Shown piece by piece: positions 1 through 12,092 of a DNA stretch of 64,000 bases. Source of the stretch: Nymphaea colorata (Eukaryota > Streptophyta > Magnoliopsida > Nymphaeales > Nymphaeaceae); assembly GCF_008831285.2 (NCBI RefSeq), contig NC_045145.1, forward strand, positions 11,780,802-11,844,801, read 5' to 3'. Both the position numbers and the translations under genes were made by a program. Position 1 is the stretch's first letter. The number at the start of each line of letters is the position of its first letter. The notes beneath the pieces are model-generated. The model searched no databases. It had not been told where the DNA came from and worked only from the letters and a program-made list of their open reading frames with translations.

Positions 1-447
1 TTAACATATATAATGAACTATAAAAATTGAAAGCATCTAATCAAATAAGCAGTAGCAAACATGGAGTTGCTAGCACATTCAGAGGTCATTTGACTAGGAA
101 ATATATTACTAGAACTGAGTACCAATAAAAGGGAGTTGGTTAATGTGATGTAGCAGTAGTAAATTATAACAACCACAATGGTGCCCAAGTGGCACATGGA
201 AGACACTCAATGATTGAACAAACTCAATGTAAATTTTATTTGCTTACCTTAGTATTTACTGAGTCAAAGATCAAATGAATTGACATTGTTTCTTGAGATC
301 CAAGATGGATTGAAAAGAAGATCATGGTCTACAAGATCTTTCGTCAAATGGCCTTTGAAACAAGCATGTCCCCTTGTTGCTTGTTGAAGCCTTGATGCAA
401 ATTTGTTGAAGTAGAAGCAGCAGCAACATCAAATTGATTACAGTCTG

Positions 448-449
<2 letters not shown>

Positions 450-494
<45 letters not shown>
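450..494. repeat. (GA)n microsatellite
   Basis: Uninterrupted GA dinucleotide run of about 45 bases. It has no coding value; open frames across it are low-complexity Arg-Glu or Ser-Leu runs. Confidence 0.95.
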
Positions 495-497
<3 letters not shown>

Positions 498-586
498 ACT
501 TAAGGCAAACTAGCCAACAGTGGGAACCGATGGCAGCAGGTGATTTTCAGCCAGCAAAGGCTAGGCATTACAGGAGGATACATGAG

Positions 587-587
<1 letters not shown>

Positions 588-658
<71 letters not shown>
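588..658. repeat. (GA)n microsatellite
   Basis: Second and longer GA run, about 70 bases, 95 bases after the first. The two are separated by ordinary sequence, so they are separate loci and not one interrupted array. Confidence 0.95.
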
Positions 659-661
<3 letters not shown>

Positions 662-869
662 ACATGAGACAGTGAGGTTTGGTCCCGTCGATGGTTTCAA
701 TAGAAGGCAGCAGCAATTTGGCTGACGGCGAGGAGTTTCCAACTTTCCACAGCAACCACAAGGGCCAGCTTCCAGTCTCAAAGTCCAGGGTTTTTCTCAA
801 AACCCTAGTATGTATAACTGTTAAACATAGTAACTTAGTAACATTAAAAAATTTATTTTACCTTTTTTT

Positions 870-1080
870 TAAACCTGCCTGAGGCGCGCACCTAAGGCAT
901 GCCACAGACATCCGCTTGAGGCTTGCACCTCACCCGGTTGAGGTGCATGCCTCAAACAGGGCTGCACCAGCCAGGCGCCTCGACACATTTGTCTAGGTGG
1001 CACGCAGTGAGGTGCGTCGCCTCGACACGTTTGGCTAGGTGGCACGTAGTGAGGTGCATGCCTCACATGTTAAAGCATGT
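870..1080. repeat. GC-rich block with 42-bp tandem repeat
   Basis: GC-rich patch in AT-rich surroundings. Two tandem 42-bp units (974-1015 and 1016-1057) share the words CGCCTCGACAC, CTAGGTGGCACG and AGTGAGGTGC with a few substitutions. The motif GAGGTGCATGCCTCA also recurs as a short palindrome at 939-954 and 1051-1065. The patch resembles the GC-rich ends of some plant DNA transposons, but no terminal repeat or target duplication was found. Confidence 0.6.
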
Positions 1081-2617
1081 GCCCCTAATAACATTGCACA
1101 CGCTAGTTTTTGTGGCCCTGCTTTGCCTCTCCTATTTTTCCCTTCTTTTCTTTGACAACCTTTATATGATATCCTTATCCTTCTTAGGTCCATGATATTG
1201 CACAACTTCCTCTTGACTCCTCTTGCAATGAGGCAGGATCCATCAACATCACAGTATTAATCTCTGAGTCATTAAATATAATATTAACTGAAGGGTGAAC
1301 TCTTTCTTGATGGGGGTTATAGGCTTGGTTTTGCAACTTGGACTCCTTCCTTTCAAATGATATTTTTCTTTTGCATGTGCAAGTGACGAACATTTTTTAT
1401 GATCCTTAGACATGCCACCATTATGTATTAGTATATCTTTCACCCTTTGATGCAATTTTAGCTACATGCATGATGGTGCTACATAATCGCCGGTAACATG
1501 CTGCAGCAATACGTGTCTTATCCATACCTTTCTTAACGAGGTTGTATCTACGTTCCTTGTGGCGAAGAAATCCCCCGGTCCCAACTAGATAACATGCTAT
1601 TTGACAAGCATCAAGAAATTGTAGCTTCATTTCATAATCTACAAGAAACGTACAACCTTATGCTTTTTCTCCTCTTATACTTTAAAAGGTCCCCTCATTA
1701 CGAAAAAAAAAGGATAAAGTGCACATAACCTAAATAGTTTACGATTCCAAATTTTACCATAAAAGCTCTATAAAACAACTAAATTATCAATCTGCTGAAT
1801 GGAAGATAGCTCATCATCCTTTCTTGGAATTTCATGTTTTCCATCTTAACTCGAACATATCCCAACTTAAAATCTAAATTTTTTACCAAAACAATCTTAA
1901 CAAATGAGTATGAGGCTGGGTATTTTATTCAATTCAGAGGCCCTAGAGCTATTTGTGATTATGAAACTTTTCATAATCTACAACTGCTTGGAAGCACAAA
2001 ATGTGCCCAAGCCTAGACTGAAGACCAATGACATGGTAAAGATGCTTGGCTCTCGAATAGGAGAATAACTCTTTCACTTGATTGATAGCAAATAAAAATG
2101 AGACTATGATGATCTCATGGCTACCACTTGAAGAAAGGATAAAGAATGATATACTTAAATACTTTAGCCGCATTTTTGTAAGCCAATTAAGAAAATTTCA
2201 GGCAATTCAAAATTATAGAAAAGAAAAAAAATCAGAATTTTTGATTTGGTGAGGTCTTTTCAAAACTACCATTGCATGCGAGATGCCTCATATTTTGCAC
2301 TCTCATGTCATCTCGCCCATTAAAATTGATTTCTAACGTGGGTTCTTAAGACCTTTACAAAAATCTTCTTTGGGACAACATTTTCCTTTTCATAATAAAG
2401 TTAAAAGGTCGAAATCAGATTTTCTTTTAACTGCTCAAAAACCCTCAAAACCTTGACTTTCAATGAAAAAAAGCTTGGATCTGTAACTAAAAGGACTATC
2501 AAAAGCATCACATGCGACTTCAAAGCTCACAAGCAATTAACACCTAATATGATAGGAAAAATGACAAAAACACAAGAGAAAAGATAAAAACGTAATCTAT
2601 AATCGAGCAATAATATA
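1081..2617. other. Intergenic DNA, nothing recognised
   Basis: AT-rich, no frame resembling a known family, no RNA gene and no repeat structure visible by eye. Confidence 0.6.
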
Positions 2618-2661
2618 AGAGAGAGGGAGAAAGAGGGAGAGAGAGAGAGAGAGAGAGAGAG
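2618..2661. repeat. Imperfect (GA)n microsatellite
   Basis: GA run broken by GGG and AAA interruptions in its first half, clean in its second half. Confidence 0.9.
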
Positions 2662-3066
2662 CCTTGGGCTTGAGCAAAGAATGGTGAAGCGGTGACGTCT
2701 TCTCCTTCTACTCTCTCTTTTTTCTTTTTCACTGCATCAAAAATGAAATCCAAAAGTCAGCAATGTCTCTAAGATAAGGGATGATGATGGAGGACTTAGG
2801 AAGTGAGAGGAAAAGAGAAAAAGCTAGGAAAATGCTTGTGGATTCCTAGAGCAGCACCAACAGAGCTCAAAAGTTCCCATTGACAATTGAAGTGGAAATC
2901 TACATCCATTAGTAAAGAGCGTAATGAATAGTGATAGACAATTAGAGATATGGAGTTCTGTACGCCACCCCATATACAGAACGAGTGTATGCCAGGGGTG
3001 GACTCTACTATCAATATGCACATTTACTTGAATTTCCTAGCATTGCACATGCACAACAAACATTCT

Positions 3067-3216
3067 TAACCATGTCGTTATCTCATACTCTTTTCTTTAT
3101 CTCATACCCTTATCATTATCTTTTACTTTTTTATTATCTCATACCCATATTGTTATCTCATATCTCTGTCATTATCTCAAAATTATAACATCATAGATAA
3201 TGATAGGGGTGGTATG
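3067..3216. repeat. Left half of a foldback minisatellite
   Basis: About ten degenerate copies of the motif TTATCTCATA (rc TATGAGATAA). The motif reverses orientation near 3185, so the array is itself partly inverted. Its partner lies at 6435-6614, where TATGAGATAA runs in the opposite sense; CATGTCGTTATCTCATAC at the left end pairs with GTATGAGATAACAACATG at the right end. Removing the solo LTR between them would leave one ~330-bp hairpin-like repeat. Confidence 0.6.
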
Positions 3217-6200
3217 CGTCACAACCCAACCCTTTAACCTTAAAAAAAAACATAAAACATTGAGGTGTGACGACACAACGATTCAAAAGGAGATGAGCAA
3301 TGCAATTCAAAACAATGGGACAACTTTCATTTATATAATAATTTTCAGTTCATACAAAAATCACATCATATTTCTCAATAATACGTATGACAAAAATGCC
3401 CCGAAATCACAACATTGATGTCTTAACAAAAACAAGACATCAATATGACCAAAACAAGACGCACCAACACTACAATAGACCGAAAACCTCTCCAATAGGA
3501 TGTGAGTAGAGCCATCTGATCAACATGCTGCCCTTGGACCGTTAAAACCTGAAAAAGAAAGAAAACTGAAGGCTTAGCCTTCGTAGTATGGCAACAAGCT
3601 AGATAAATCCCCAACCCTCTAAGATAAGGGCTCAAATATGAGATATAACAAATATGAACGCAAATCACTATCATGTAGTGATAGGACATACATTCACATG
3701 ACTTGTCATGGAAGCCTCTCACATATACCATGACATGTAAATGTCACTCAATGACTATAATAGCACATTCATTAGTCACATGCAATTCATGCATGAACAC
3801 ATCATAAACAATCACTTCATTCACATTTTTTTTAATTTACATTAGTTTTGGTGAATTGACAGTTTTTGTGGGTGCAAATATAGACACGTGCATACCACGG
3901 GAGACCTACAGCCAGGAGACAACCCCCATGGTGACCCAAAATGATATGGATCCATTCACGCTGCAGCGGAAGAGCACTCACCCATGGATGCATGAATTCC
4001 AAGGAGAGATACTCAGCATTCCCTAGGACACCCAGGTTGGGAAGGCGGGAGCCCAATGCTCCAAGCACATCACACAACAATACCCTGAGGCCTTGCACCT
4101 CTGCCCTCCGAGCATGCGAGACCAGTAGCAAAGGCGGAACATCTCCCAAACACATTGCCACAACGCGTTGGCCTCTCATCTCTTATTCTTCTTACTTATC
4201 ATTATGAAAACACATTCACAAAATGACCAGCTAGCTCATGAGGTTGGTTTACTTCGCGAGTGCCCCCATACCTCCAATTGCCTCTACAAGAGGGCTACAC
4301 ATATAGTTAACATTCTTAGCTGACCATCATAACACTACGAGTACAACTACCCTTCGATTTCATTTATTTGCATTCATGCCCACGATAATGCATGTGCAAC
4401 ATATCACAACATTCACATTAATCACACACATCAAATACATCTTTAAAAATTTAGCCAAACCACGGAGAGTAGTCTCGACCCATGATTGACTCGTAGCTGT
4501 CCTAGGCAATTATCATTATAAGAAGCTTTCTAATGTGCAATTGAGGTCAAGAAGTTACTCGACTCGATACCCCCACCTCATCTGTCCTAAACGGTTATCA
4601 TTTCTAGCATGCACATGCAATTGTGTAGTAATTTTCAAAGCAAAACTTATAGAATTTTTTCACAAAACTTATCTCACAACAAATTAATCACATGCATACA
4701 TTCACTCAATCAAAACACAACCATTCAATCACATCACAATCATAGGATCCAATGATTCTAAAAACACACATACCAAAGGTTGGTCAGGCAGAAATTTGCC
4801 TAGAATGAAGTCATACCTGTCGCACGTCAACAAAACACCCAAAACGCCTCGTGCTTCGAATCTTGTCGCTCAATGTCTACTTAACATACTCGGTGTACCT
4901 GTAAACATAAGAAAATAATAAGTTCTCTATTGGCTTTGCTTTACATTCTATACAAGTATGAAATATAATCTCTAAGACAAAGGTCATCGCCTGAAGAGGG
5001 TGTCGACAGGTAGTATCGACCCAAAGCCCTCCAAAAGGTTTCTTTCCAACTCCTAGAGGTTGTGACCAAACGTCTAAACTCAAAGCTTCGATTAATCTAT
5101 CACTAACACATTTCTCACTTGTTTTTCTCAGTTGATGCATCTTCTCAATAATAACACCCAACTTACATATTCTTTTCCAACTAACACTGCAATACGCACA
5201 TCGATGATAGTATGTGCCACAAGTTTGCAACAACGGTCCTATATCTTCTCAACCGCATCCCATCTCAACCATGTTTCCTAATCGTTTCGAAAATTAACCC
5301 ATCATACTAGAGGGACAATTATACACATAGATCCTCGTCATTCTCAAAATGGTCATTAAATTTCTCCAAAATAGCAACATCGCTATATGCATTCCAAATC
5401 ATCGAATCATGATTTTAACATGCTCAAATAATAATTATACATATATTAACAGTAAATTTTAGATAATTAAGCTCGATTAGGCCTCGCTCACCCCAATCTT
5501 AGTGTCCAAACTGCTGCAATGTTTCCGGTAGCCACCTCAAATGTTCGATTGATTCCCTAGTGGCAAAAATCATATAATGCTGCCACCACCAATGCCGTCA
5601 ATTCGCTGTTATGAGGGGAAGAACGCATCTCCGAACTACAATCCAATCCAACAACCACAAAAGAGTCAAAATTAGTGAAAATGAGGTTTAAGAGAGGGGT
5701 CTGTCGTTAGAAGAGGCCACAGTAGCTGTGAGGGTGGCTAAAAACGAGTGAGAAAGGGAACGAGAGGATGGGAGTGAGGGAGAGACAACCCACGAAAAGT
5801 GAAAAACAGCAATGGACAACAAAGAGAGGGAAACTGAGGGCTCAGACGAGGGGGAAGGGACTGGCGCAAGAGAGAGAGAGAGTGCAGAGACTGTTCGGTT
5901 GAGGGAGACTCGAGCAGAGAGAGCATGGGTAGAGAGAGAGAGAGTGAGAGAGTGCATACAAGGGGAGAAGAGAAGGATAGAGAGAGCGAGAGGGAATGCA
6001 AAGGAAGACGTGAGCAGAGAGACGAGAGAGTGGGCAGGGAGAAAGCACTGACAGAGTGGGGAGAGGGTTGCACAGGAGGGAGGCCGTGCGGCTGAGAAAG
6101 GCAGACAGTGAATGTGTGGGCAGAGGGACAGACAGACGGAGAACGGGACAGGGAGAAGAAAGAAGAAAGGAGAAAGAAGAGCGAGAGAAATCGGCGAGCT

Positions 6201-6434
6201 TACCCCAACGCCACTGCACATTCGCTGCTGATCTATCCTCCACCTTCTTCTCTCTGAGTTCGGCACTCACTTGCGGGCTGAGAGACAACGAAGAGGGAGA
6301 CTGAGAGGAAAGACGAGGGAGAAAAGACAAAGAGGAAGAGAGAGCCAGTGTGGGCTCCTCTTCACGCCTGGAGTTTGGGTCCGGGTCTGGACTTGCTCCT
6401 GCCCAACCTAAATTAAAAAAGAACGAATGTTACA
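3217..6434 (+). mobile_element. Solo LTR, copy A, of a ~3-kb LTR family
   Basis: This 3.2-kb segment is the reverse complement, with divergence, of 7436-10389. It starts CGTCACAACCC where copy B has the canonical TGTCACACCCC, and ends GTTACA. GTATG before it (3212-3216) and ATATG after it (6435-6439) form a 4-of-5 target duplication. The shared start TGTCACACCCC and end CA are typical of plant LTRs. Shared landmarks include the CCCGGGTCCGG-like stretch near 6375-6390 and a purine-rich zone at 5820-6200. No gag or pol lies beside it, so it is read as a solo LTR. The open frames inside are purine/pyrimidine artefacts. Confidence 0.75.
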
Positions 6435-6614
6435 ATATGAAATAATGACAGGAGTATATATGACAACATGAGTATAAGATAATGGTAGGGGTATGAGACA
6501 ATGACTCGGCTATGAGATAATAGATACAATATATGTGAGTAACAACATATGAGATAATGGGTATAAAGATGATTGGGATGTGAGATAACAACATGAGTAT
6601 GAGATAACAACATG
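6435..6614. repeat. Right half of a foldback minisatellite
   Basis: Degenerate tandem copies of TATGAGATAAC in the orientation opposite to 3067-3180. The LTR copy A sits within this array, splitting it. Confidence 0.6.
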
Positions 6615-6846
6615 AGCGAGCCATTCTTTGCTGCTCAGAAGGGTATATTGATCATAATGATTTGCACATAGAGACTAATACAATCATTCTTTCTGATCTT
6701 TATCGAATCTCAAAACCTTATTTTTTATGTTTAGTTTTTCCTGTTCCTACAGAAAGTTCTCTTTTCTATTAACTAGAAGCATTTTTTGTCATTACTATAT
6801 TAGCGCACAAAAAAATCGTGCACCATGGGTGCATATAGCTTGCTTC

Positions 6847-7435
6847 CACTACAAAAAAAAGATGGTTTCACTGATGCGTGGAAAATAGAACAATAGTGAA
6901 AGTCAACTTTTATTAACGTTTGGAGCCAAATGTCGATAAGTATGAATTTTCACCGATGTCCCACAAAGGATGTCGGTTAAAATCAGCCTTCACCAATGCA
7001 TGGAGCTATTGTGTCGTTGAAGTTGAACCTTTATCGACATCCAGCACCATACATCGGCAAAAGTGGAAAAAAGCATCTAGTTTTACAGATATGTTATGGC
7101 TCTTCATCGATGAAACTTTTCACTGTTGAAGATTACCGACGTCCAGCTGGGCATGTCAATAAAAAGTATACATATTATACATATAGATATAGTTCTTACT
7201 AATGCATAACTTTCTCCGTGTTGTTGAAACTTATCTTCATTAGAACATTACTGACATTAGGTGCACATGTCGGTAAAACTCTACTTTGATTGACCTTTTT
7301 TACCAATGTGCCTCAAACATAGGTAATGTTTACCATATTAACATTACTAATATTTTTAAGTAATATCTTACTGAAAAATGAGATGTGTCGGCAAAGGCTT
7401 CCCCCACTTATTACCTCCACCCGAACCATTCTTCT
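6847..7435 (+). mobile_element. CACTA transposon terminus with subterminal repeats
   Basis: Begins CACTACAAAAAAAAGATGG, the classic terminal motif of CACTA (En/Spm) elements. It is followed by several diverged copies of a subterminal word of the type ACCGA(C/T)GTCC...ATGTCGGTAAA, in both orientations (near 6950-6980, 7035-7060, 7135-7160, 7250-7275, 7380-7395). Such arrays are the usual transposase-binding subterminal region of the superfamily. It probably belongs to the transposase remnant at 11.28-19.46 kb; the other terminus was not found. Confidence 0.6.
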
Positions 7436-10389
7436 TGTAATGCTCAGCTTTTTGCAGGTTGAGTCAGGTCAGGGTCCAGACCCGGACCCGAGCTCCACGC
7501 GCGTAAGGAACCCGACACCATCCTCTTCTCCCTCATTTCCCCTCTGTGTTTCTCCCTTAGCCACGACTGCAACTCAGAGAAGAATAGGGCGGTGGGTTGA
7601 GCAGCGGCGACGGAGCGGCAGCACGCAGGTAAGCTCCCTCTCCCGCCCTCTCTATCTGCCTCTCCCCTTCTCTCCTGCGCATCCTTCCCTCTCTGCAACA
7701 CTCTCTCCTTCCATGCACGCTGTCCCTCTCCTCCTTGCTCGAGCTCTCATTCCCTCCTTCTCTCGCCTCCTTCTCCCTCGCCTTTTCCTCCTTCCTCTTC
7801 CTTCTTCTCCTCCTCCGTCCTGCGCAGACTCTTCCCTCATCGTCTGAACCCTCTCTCTCCGACCGTCTCTCCCCTCTCTATCTGCCCTACCCTCTCTGCC
7901 CGTCTCTCCACTCCGTCTGAACTCCCTTTGGTCAATTTTTGATTCGTTTAGGGCTTTTTGGTTAATGTGCAGCTTGGGGACACATTTGTTTCCCCCACAT
8001 AGCAGCGGGGTGAAGGCATTGGTATGGCAGCATTGAGGGATTCTAGCCGTTTGGGGGCCTTTCAAACCCGTGAGGTGGCTGCCAGAAGGATTGCAGCAGT
8101 CTAGACTCTTGAATTGGGGAGAGCAAGGCCTAATCGAGCCTAGATGATTGAATATTATCTATTTGACACGTATGATTATTGTTTGAGCATGATAGAATTG
8201 AGTATTGGTGATTTTGGGATATATATTAGTGACTTTGCTATTTTGAGAAGTTTATGACTATGTTGAGAAGACGATGATCTATGTGTGTAAGTGCTTTTCT
8301 AGCATGATGTGTTGATTTTCGAAGTAATAGGGAAGCATGATAGAGTTTTGATGTGGGTGAGAAGATTTAGAATCGTTTTGTTGAGCATGTGGCACAAGCT
8401 TTTGTCAACGGGTGTATTGCGGTGTTAGTTGGAGAAGAATATGTAAATTGGGTGTATTTTTGAGGAAGACGCTTTAACTATAGAAAACATTTAAGAATGT
8501 ATTAAGGATGGATCGATCGAAGCATTGTATTTTGACGTTTGGGAGCAAGCAACAGCAAGATGTTGGGAAGTAGCCTATTAGAGGGTTTGTAGGTCGACAC
8601 TACCCGTCGACACATTCTTGAGGCGATGACATGCGCCTCAATGATTTTGTTTTATATTTGTTTGGATCGATAAGCTAATTAGTAGAAATCTTATCTTTTG
8701 TTTATGTCTGCAAGTACACTAGGCACATCCCGTCGACCTTGAACACCAGATTCAAAGCTTGAGGCATTTTGAAGAGTTTTGTGAGCACGCCACTGGTATG
8801 GCGGCATTCCAGGTAAATCCTGCCTAGGGCAAATGTGTGAATGTGTGTTCCTAGGATCGTAGGATCATAGGATTGTGATGTGAATTGATTGATTGTTTTG
8901 TGAATGAATGTATGTATGCATGCACATGATTGAATATATGATACGAATTGTTTTGAAAGGCTATTAGTAGTTTGTTTTAAAAATATGACCCATTTGCATA
9001 TGCATGCTAGAATTGATAACTGTTTAGGACAGATGAGGTGGGGTATCGAGTCGAGTGTCTCATCGGCCCCAATTGTGCATGAGAAAGCATCCTATAATGA
9101 TAATTGCATAGGACAACTACGAGCCAATCGCAGATCGAGACTACTCTTTGTGGTTTGGCTAAGTTTTTCAAAGATGTGATTGATGTGATAATTGATGTGA
9201 ATGTTGTATTTTGTTGCATACACATTGTCGTGGGCAATAATGCAAATAGATGAATTGGAGGGTAGTTGTACCCATATTGTATGACGGCTAGCAATGACTG
9301 TTAATGTTATGTGTAGACCTCGTGTGGAGGCAATTGGAGGTGTGAGTGCACTCGTGAAGTGTACCAACCTCATGAGCTAGCCAGTCATCTTGTGAATGTG
9401 TAATTATAATGATAAGAATGAATGAATAAGAGATGAGAGGCCAGTGGGATGTGGCTATGTATTGGGAGACGTCCCGCTTTTGCCACTGGTCTCGCCTGTT
9501 CAGAGCGCAGGCGGTGCAAGGCCCTAGGGTTCTGTTGTGTGTTGTGCTTGGAGCATTGGGCTCCTGCCTTCCCAACTTGGGTGTTCTAGGGAAGGCTGAG
9601 TATCTCTCCTTGAAATTCACACATTCATGGATGAGTGCTCTACCGCTACAGCGGGTGAAATAGATCCATACTGTTCTGGGCCACCACGGGGGTTGTCTTT
9701 CGATTGTAGGCCGCCCGCGGTGTGCACGTACCTGTGTTGCACCCACAGGAACTGTTAATTCACTAAAGTTAATGAAAATGTAATGTATATGATTGAATGT
9801 ATGGGATTGATGTGCATGTGAATGTTGGGCTTATGAGTGCAAATGAAATGTTTAAGCATGCCTTGCATGTGATTGAAATTTTGTTATTGTAGCCATTGAG
9901 TGGCCTCTGCATGTCGTGCCCTGACACGACATGAAGATAGATAGTTTTGACGTTTGTTCTCATATTTGAGCCCTATCGGAGAGGGTTTGGTATTTTTCCT
10001 GACATGTTGCCATACTGTGAAGGCTAAGCCTTCAGTTGTTTCCTTTTTCAGGTTTTGCGGACCCGGGGCAGCAAACTGAGCAGATGGCTTTACTCACGTC
10101 CTACTGGGGAGGTTTTGGGTTTTGTTTTCTTTTGTAGTGTCGGCGCGTCTTGGTTTGATTGTATTGATGTCTTGTTTTTGTTAGACATCAATTATATGGT
10201 TTGGGGCATTTTTATCATACACATAGATGTGATTTTGTATGAATCAAAATTGTTATATAAATGAAAGTTCGCCCCATTGTTTTGAATTGCTTGACTCATC
10301 TCTTTTTGAATTGTTGTGTCGTCACACTTCAACTCTTTATGTTAACAAAAAAAAATTTTGTTAGAGGGTCAAAAGGTTGGGGTGTGACA
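7436..10389 (-). mobile_element. Solo LTR, copy B, with perfect 5-bp target duplication
   Basis: Read on the minus strand it starts TGTCACACCCCAACC and ends GCATTACA. CTTCT lies directly on both sides (7431-7435 and 10390-10394). No primer-binding site, gag or pol adjoins it, so this is a solo LTR left by LTR-LTR recombination. It is homologous along its whole length to copy A at 3217-6434 in the opposite orientation. It is inserted in the subterminal or 5' region of the CACTA element. The pyrimidine-rich zone at 7640-7900 matches the purine zone of copy A. Confidence 0.85.
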
Positions 10390-10394
10390 CTTCT

Positions 10395-11281
10395 CATTTC
10401 TTCTTCTTCCCTCTTCCTCTCACCAGCGATCCTTTGGTGATTTTTCTGCAAGCTTATCGTGCTTTTTAGATTGCTTGAAACTTGAAAAAGGTTAGTTCCT
10501 CAATCTCTTCTCTCATTTTTTCTAATTATGTATGATTTGAAGTTATAACATGCATGTAGGGTATATATCTAAACTTTTCAGTGACATATCACCATTTTTT
10601 GGTAGTATTAGGCCATGAAACTTTGTAAGAATGTTTGTTTAGCTTATTACCCTTAATTTGATATATTAATTGCATAAAAACTCTACACAATAAAAAAAAT
10701 CTCTAATTTTCCTTTAATTTTTGTCATTGCTGGATTTCAGTGCATTGTGGCTAGATTTCAACGACAAATTTGGACAACTTCTAATGAAATTTGGACTATC
10801 TCTAATTCAAGTATACATATATTTATTCACAAAATATTAGTTTGACTGGTTGTCATTTGAATGCTTTTTTGAATGGTTGAATGTTTCTGGTTTCTAGCCC
10901 TTTTAGCCACCCACCAAGTGTTTGAAGAATTGTTTAAATGGCCTAAAAGTTATAATTTTCTTGAACCACTTGGATTGTAGCGTCATTTAGGAATTATATA
11001 GCATGTTACATCACCGTATGGTGCAATAAATATTTTGTTAATACTCTTTGAGTTAGGGATAAGATAATATTTATGTTGCATGTATGTTAAAGGCATGACT
11101 TCTTGATGTTGTTCGAAATATGTAAGATTATACAAATAAAGTGTTTATGTACTTGCTTGAAAGATTGCAAGATGAGCTATGTAAAGAGTATTCATTTGCA
11201 TGAATTGAAAACCAAATGGTTAAAATTTATCATTGACAATATGAATAGTTGATCATATTGAAGTTGGTTGTACATGTTTAT
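10395..11281 (+). other. Probable 5' leader/intron of the CACTA transposase
   Basis: No coding frame is recognisable. It starts with a pyrimidine-rich leader (TTCTTCTTCTTCCC) followed by a GT-rich stretch compatible with a 5' intron. It lies between the CACTA terminus region and the first transposase-like frame, so it is probably the transposon's own leader. This is inference from position. Confidence 0.35.
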
Positions 11282-11375
11282 TAAAATATGGATGATCAAA
11301 CTTAGATTACAAAAAGAGAAGAGAGAGTTTGGAATATGTAGCTGATGTGCAACAATTTTTTGATGTTATATGCAA
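11282..11375 (+). pseudogene. CACTA transposase, N-terminal fragment (upstream of organelle insertion)
   Basis: One frame gives LDYKKR-type residues followed by ESLEYVADVQQFFDVICNE, like the start of plant TNP2-class proteins, whose N-terminal transposase-associated domain begins with a short Arg/Lys-rich stretch and an EY..GV..F..FA-like helix. The frame stops being transposase-like at about 11376, where organelle repeats begin. The second half of the same domain reappears at 16684, after the insertion. The match is short, so the call depends on the downstream half. Confidence 0.5.
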
Positions 11376-11388
11376 TGAGTCCTGTTCA

Positions 11389-11580
11389 AGAAGAATGAGT
11401 CCTGACCTTTCAAGACAGTCTTGACCTTTCAAGAAGAATCAGTCCTGACCTTTCAAGACAGTCTTGACCTTTTTGGTAAGGTCAGTCCTGACCTTGAAAT
11501 ACAGTCTTGACCTTTCAAGAAGAATCAGTCCTGATCTTTCAAGATAGTCTTGATCTTTCAAAAAAGGTCAGTTCTCTCCT
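11389..11580. repeat. Palindromic organelle repeat cluster 1
   Basis: Head-to-tail copies of the ~22-bp words TCCTGACCTTTCAAGACAG and TCTTGACCTTTCAAGAAGAA, with variants reading TGATCTTTCAAGATAG. TCAAGACAGTCTTGA is a near-perfect palindrome, so each pair can fold back. The reverse complement of part of this cluster recurs at 11715-11785. Confidence 0.85.
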
Positions 11581-11988
11581 CAAAGTCGAGGCGACCCCCG
11601 GTCTTCTCGCGCGGCTTCGCGAAAGGGCCGGCTTGTTGATATGCTTGTCGATATGGAAGAAGATCCCAAGGTTTCGACCACTCACCATCTAGAGAGAAGC
11701 CCCAACCTCGCGGACTCACCTTTTTTGAAAGATCAAGACTATCTTGAAAGATCAGGACTGATTCTTCTTGAAAGGTCAATTCCATCATTTCCGTTAATGA
11801 GACTGAATGTCACTTAACTGATTCAGGTCAGACAAATCGTTCAAAGTGCTGACCTATTATTGAGTCTACTACTCCATTATTTAGTCTATTCCCCTAAAAG
11901 GGGTTTTGGGGTGTATTATATATTACCCTAAAGGTTCAAGGGGTTTTGGGATGCCCCTATAGTTGAATAACTGATAACTGATTTCCTT

Positions 11989-12092
11989 AAAAAATACACC
12001 TTAGTGTCATTTTGGGCCCAAAATAGGGCATTTTTCCAGGTTATAAACACTTTTGCAGGAGAGTTTGAGCTGAGCAAATCGGCCCTAAATTG
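11989..12092 (+). repeat. 104-bp inverted repeat, left arm
   Basis: Identical, by eye, to the reverse complement of 12890-12993. The arm runs from AAAAAATACACC to CCCTAAATTG and contains the palindrome TTTTGGGCCCAAAA. Confidence 0.9.

Noticed and set aside
3469-3480. CACTACAATAG, like a CACTA terminus, with TTTTGTAGTG at about 10130
   Set aside because: Both lie inside the homologous LTR arms A and B and homology continues past them, so they are not element ends.
5688-6330. Open frames up to 192 codons on the minus strand
   Set aside because: Ser/Leu-rich low-complexity translation of a purine-rich zone inside solo LTR A; the matching frame in copy B is not conserved.
7444-8065. Open frames of 137-173 codons
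   Set aside because: Pyrimidine/purine-rich part of solo LTR B; Arg/Gly or Ser/Pro/Leu composition, no family similarity.
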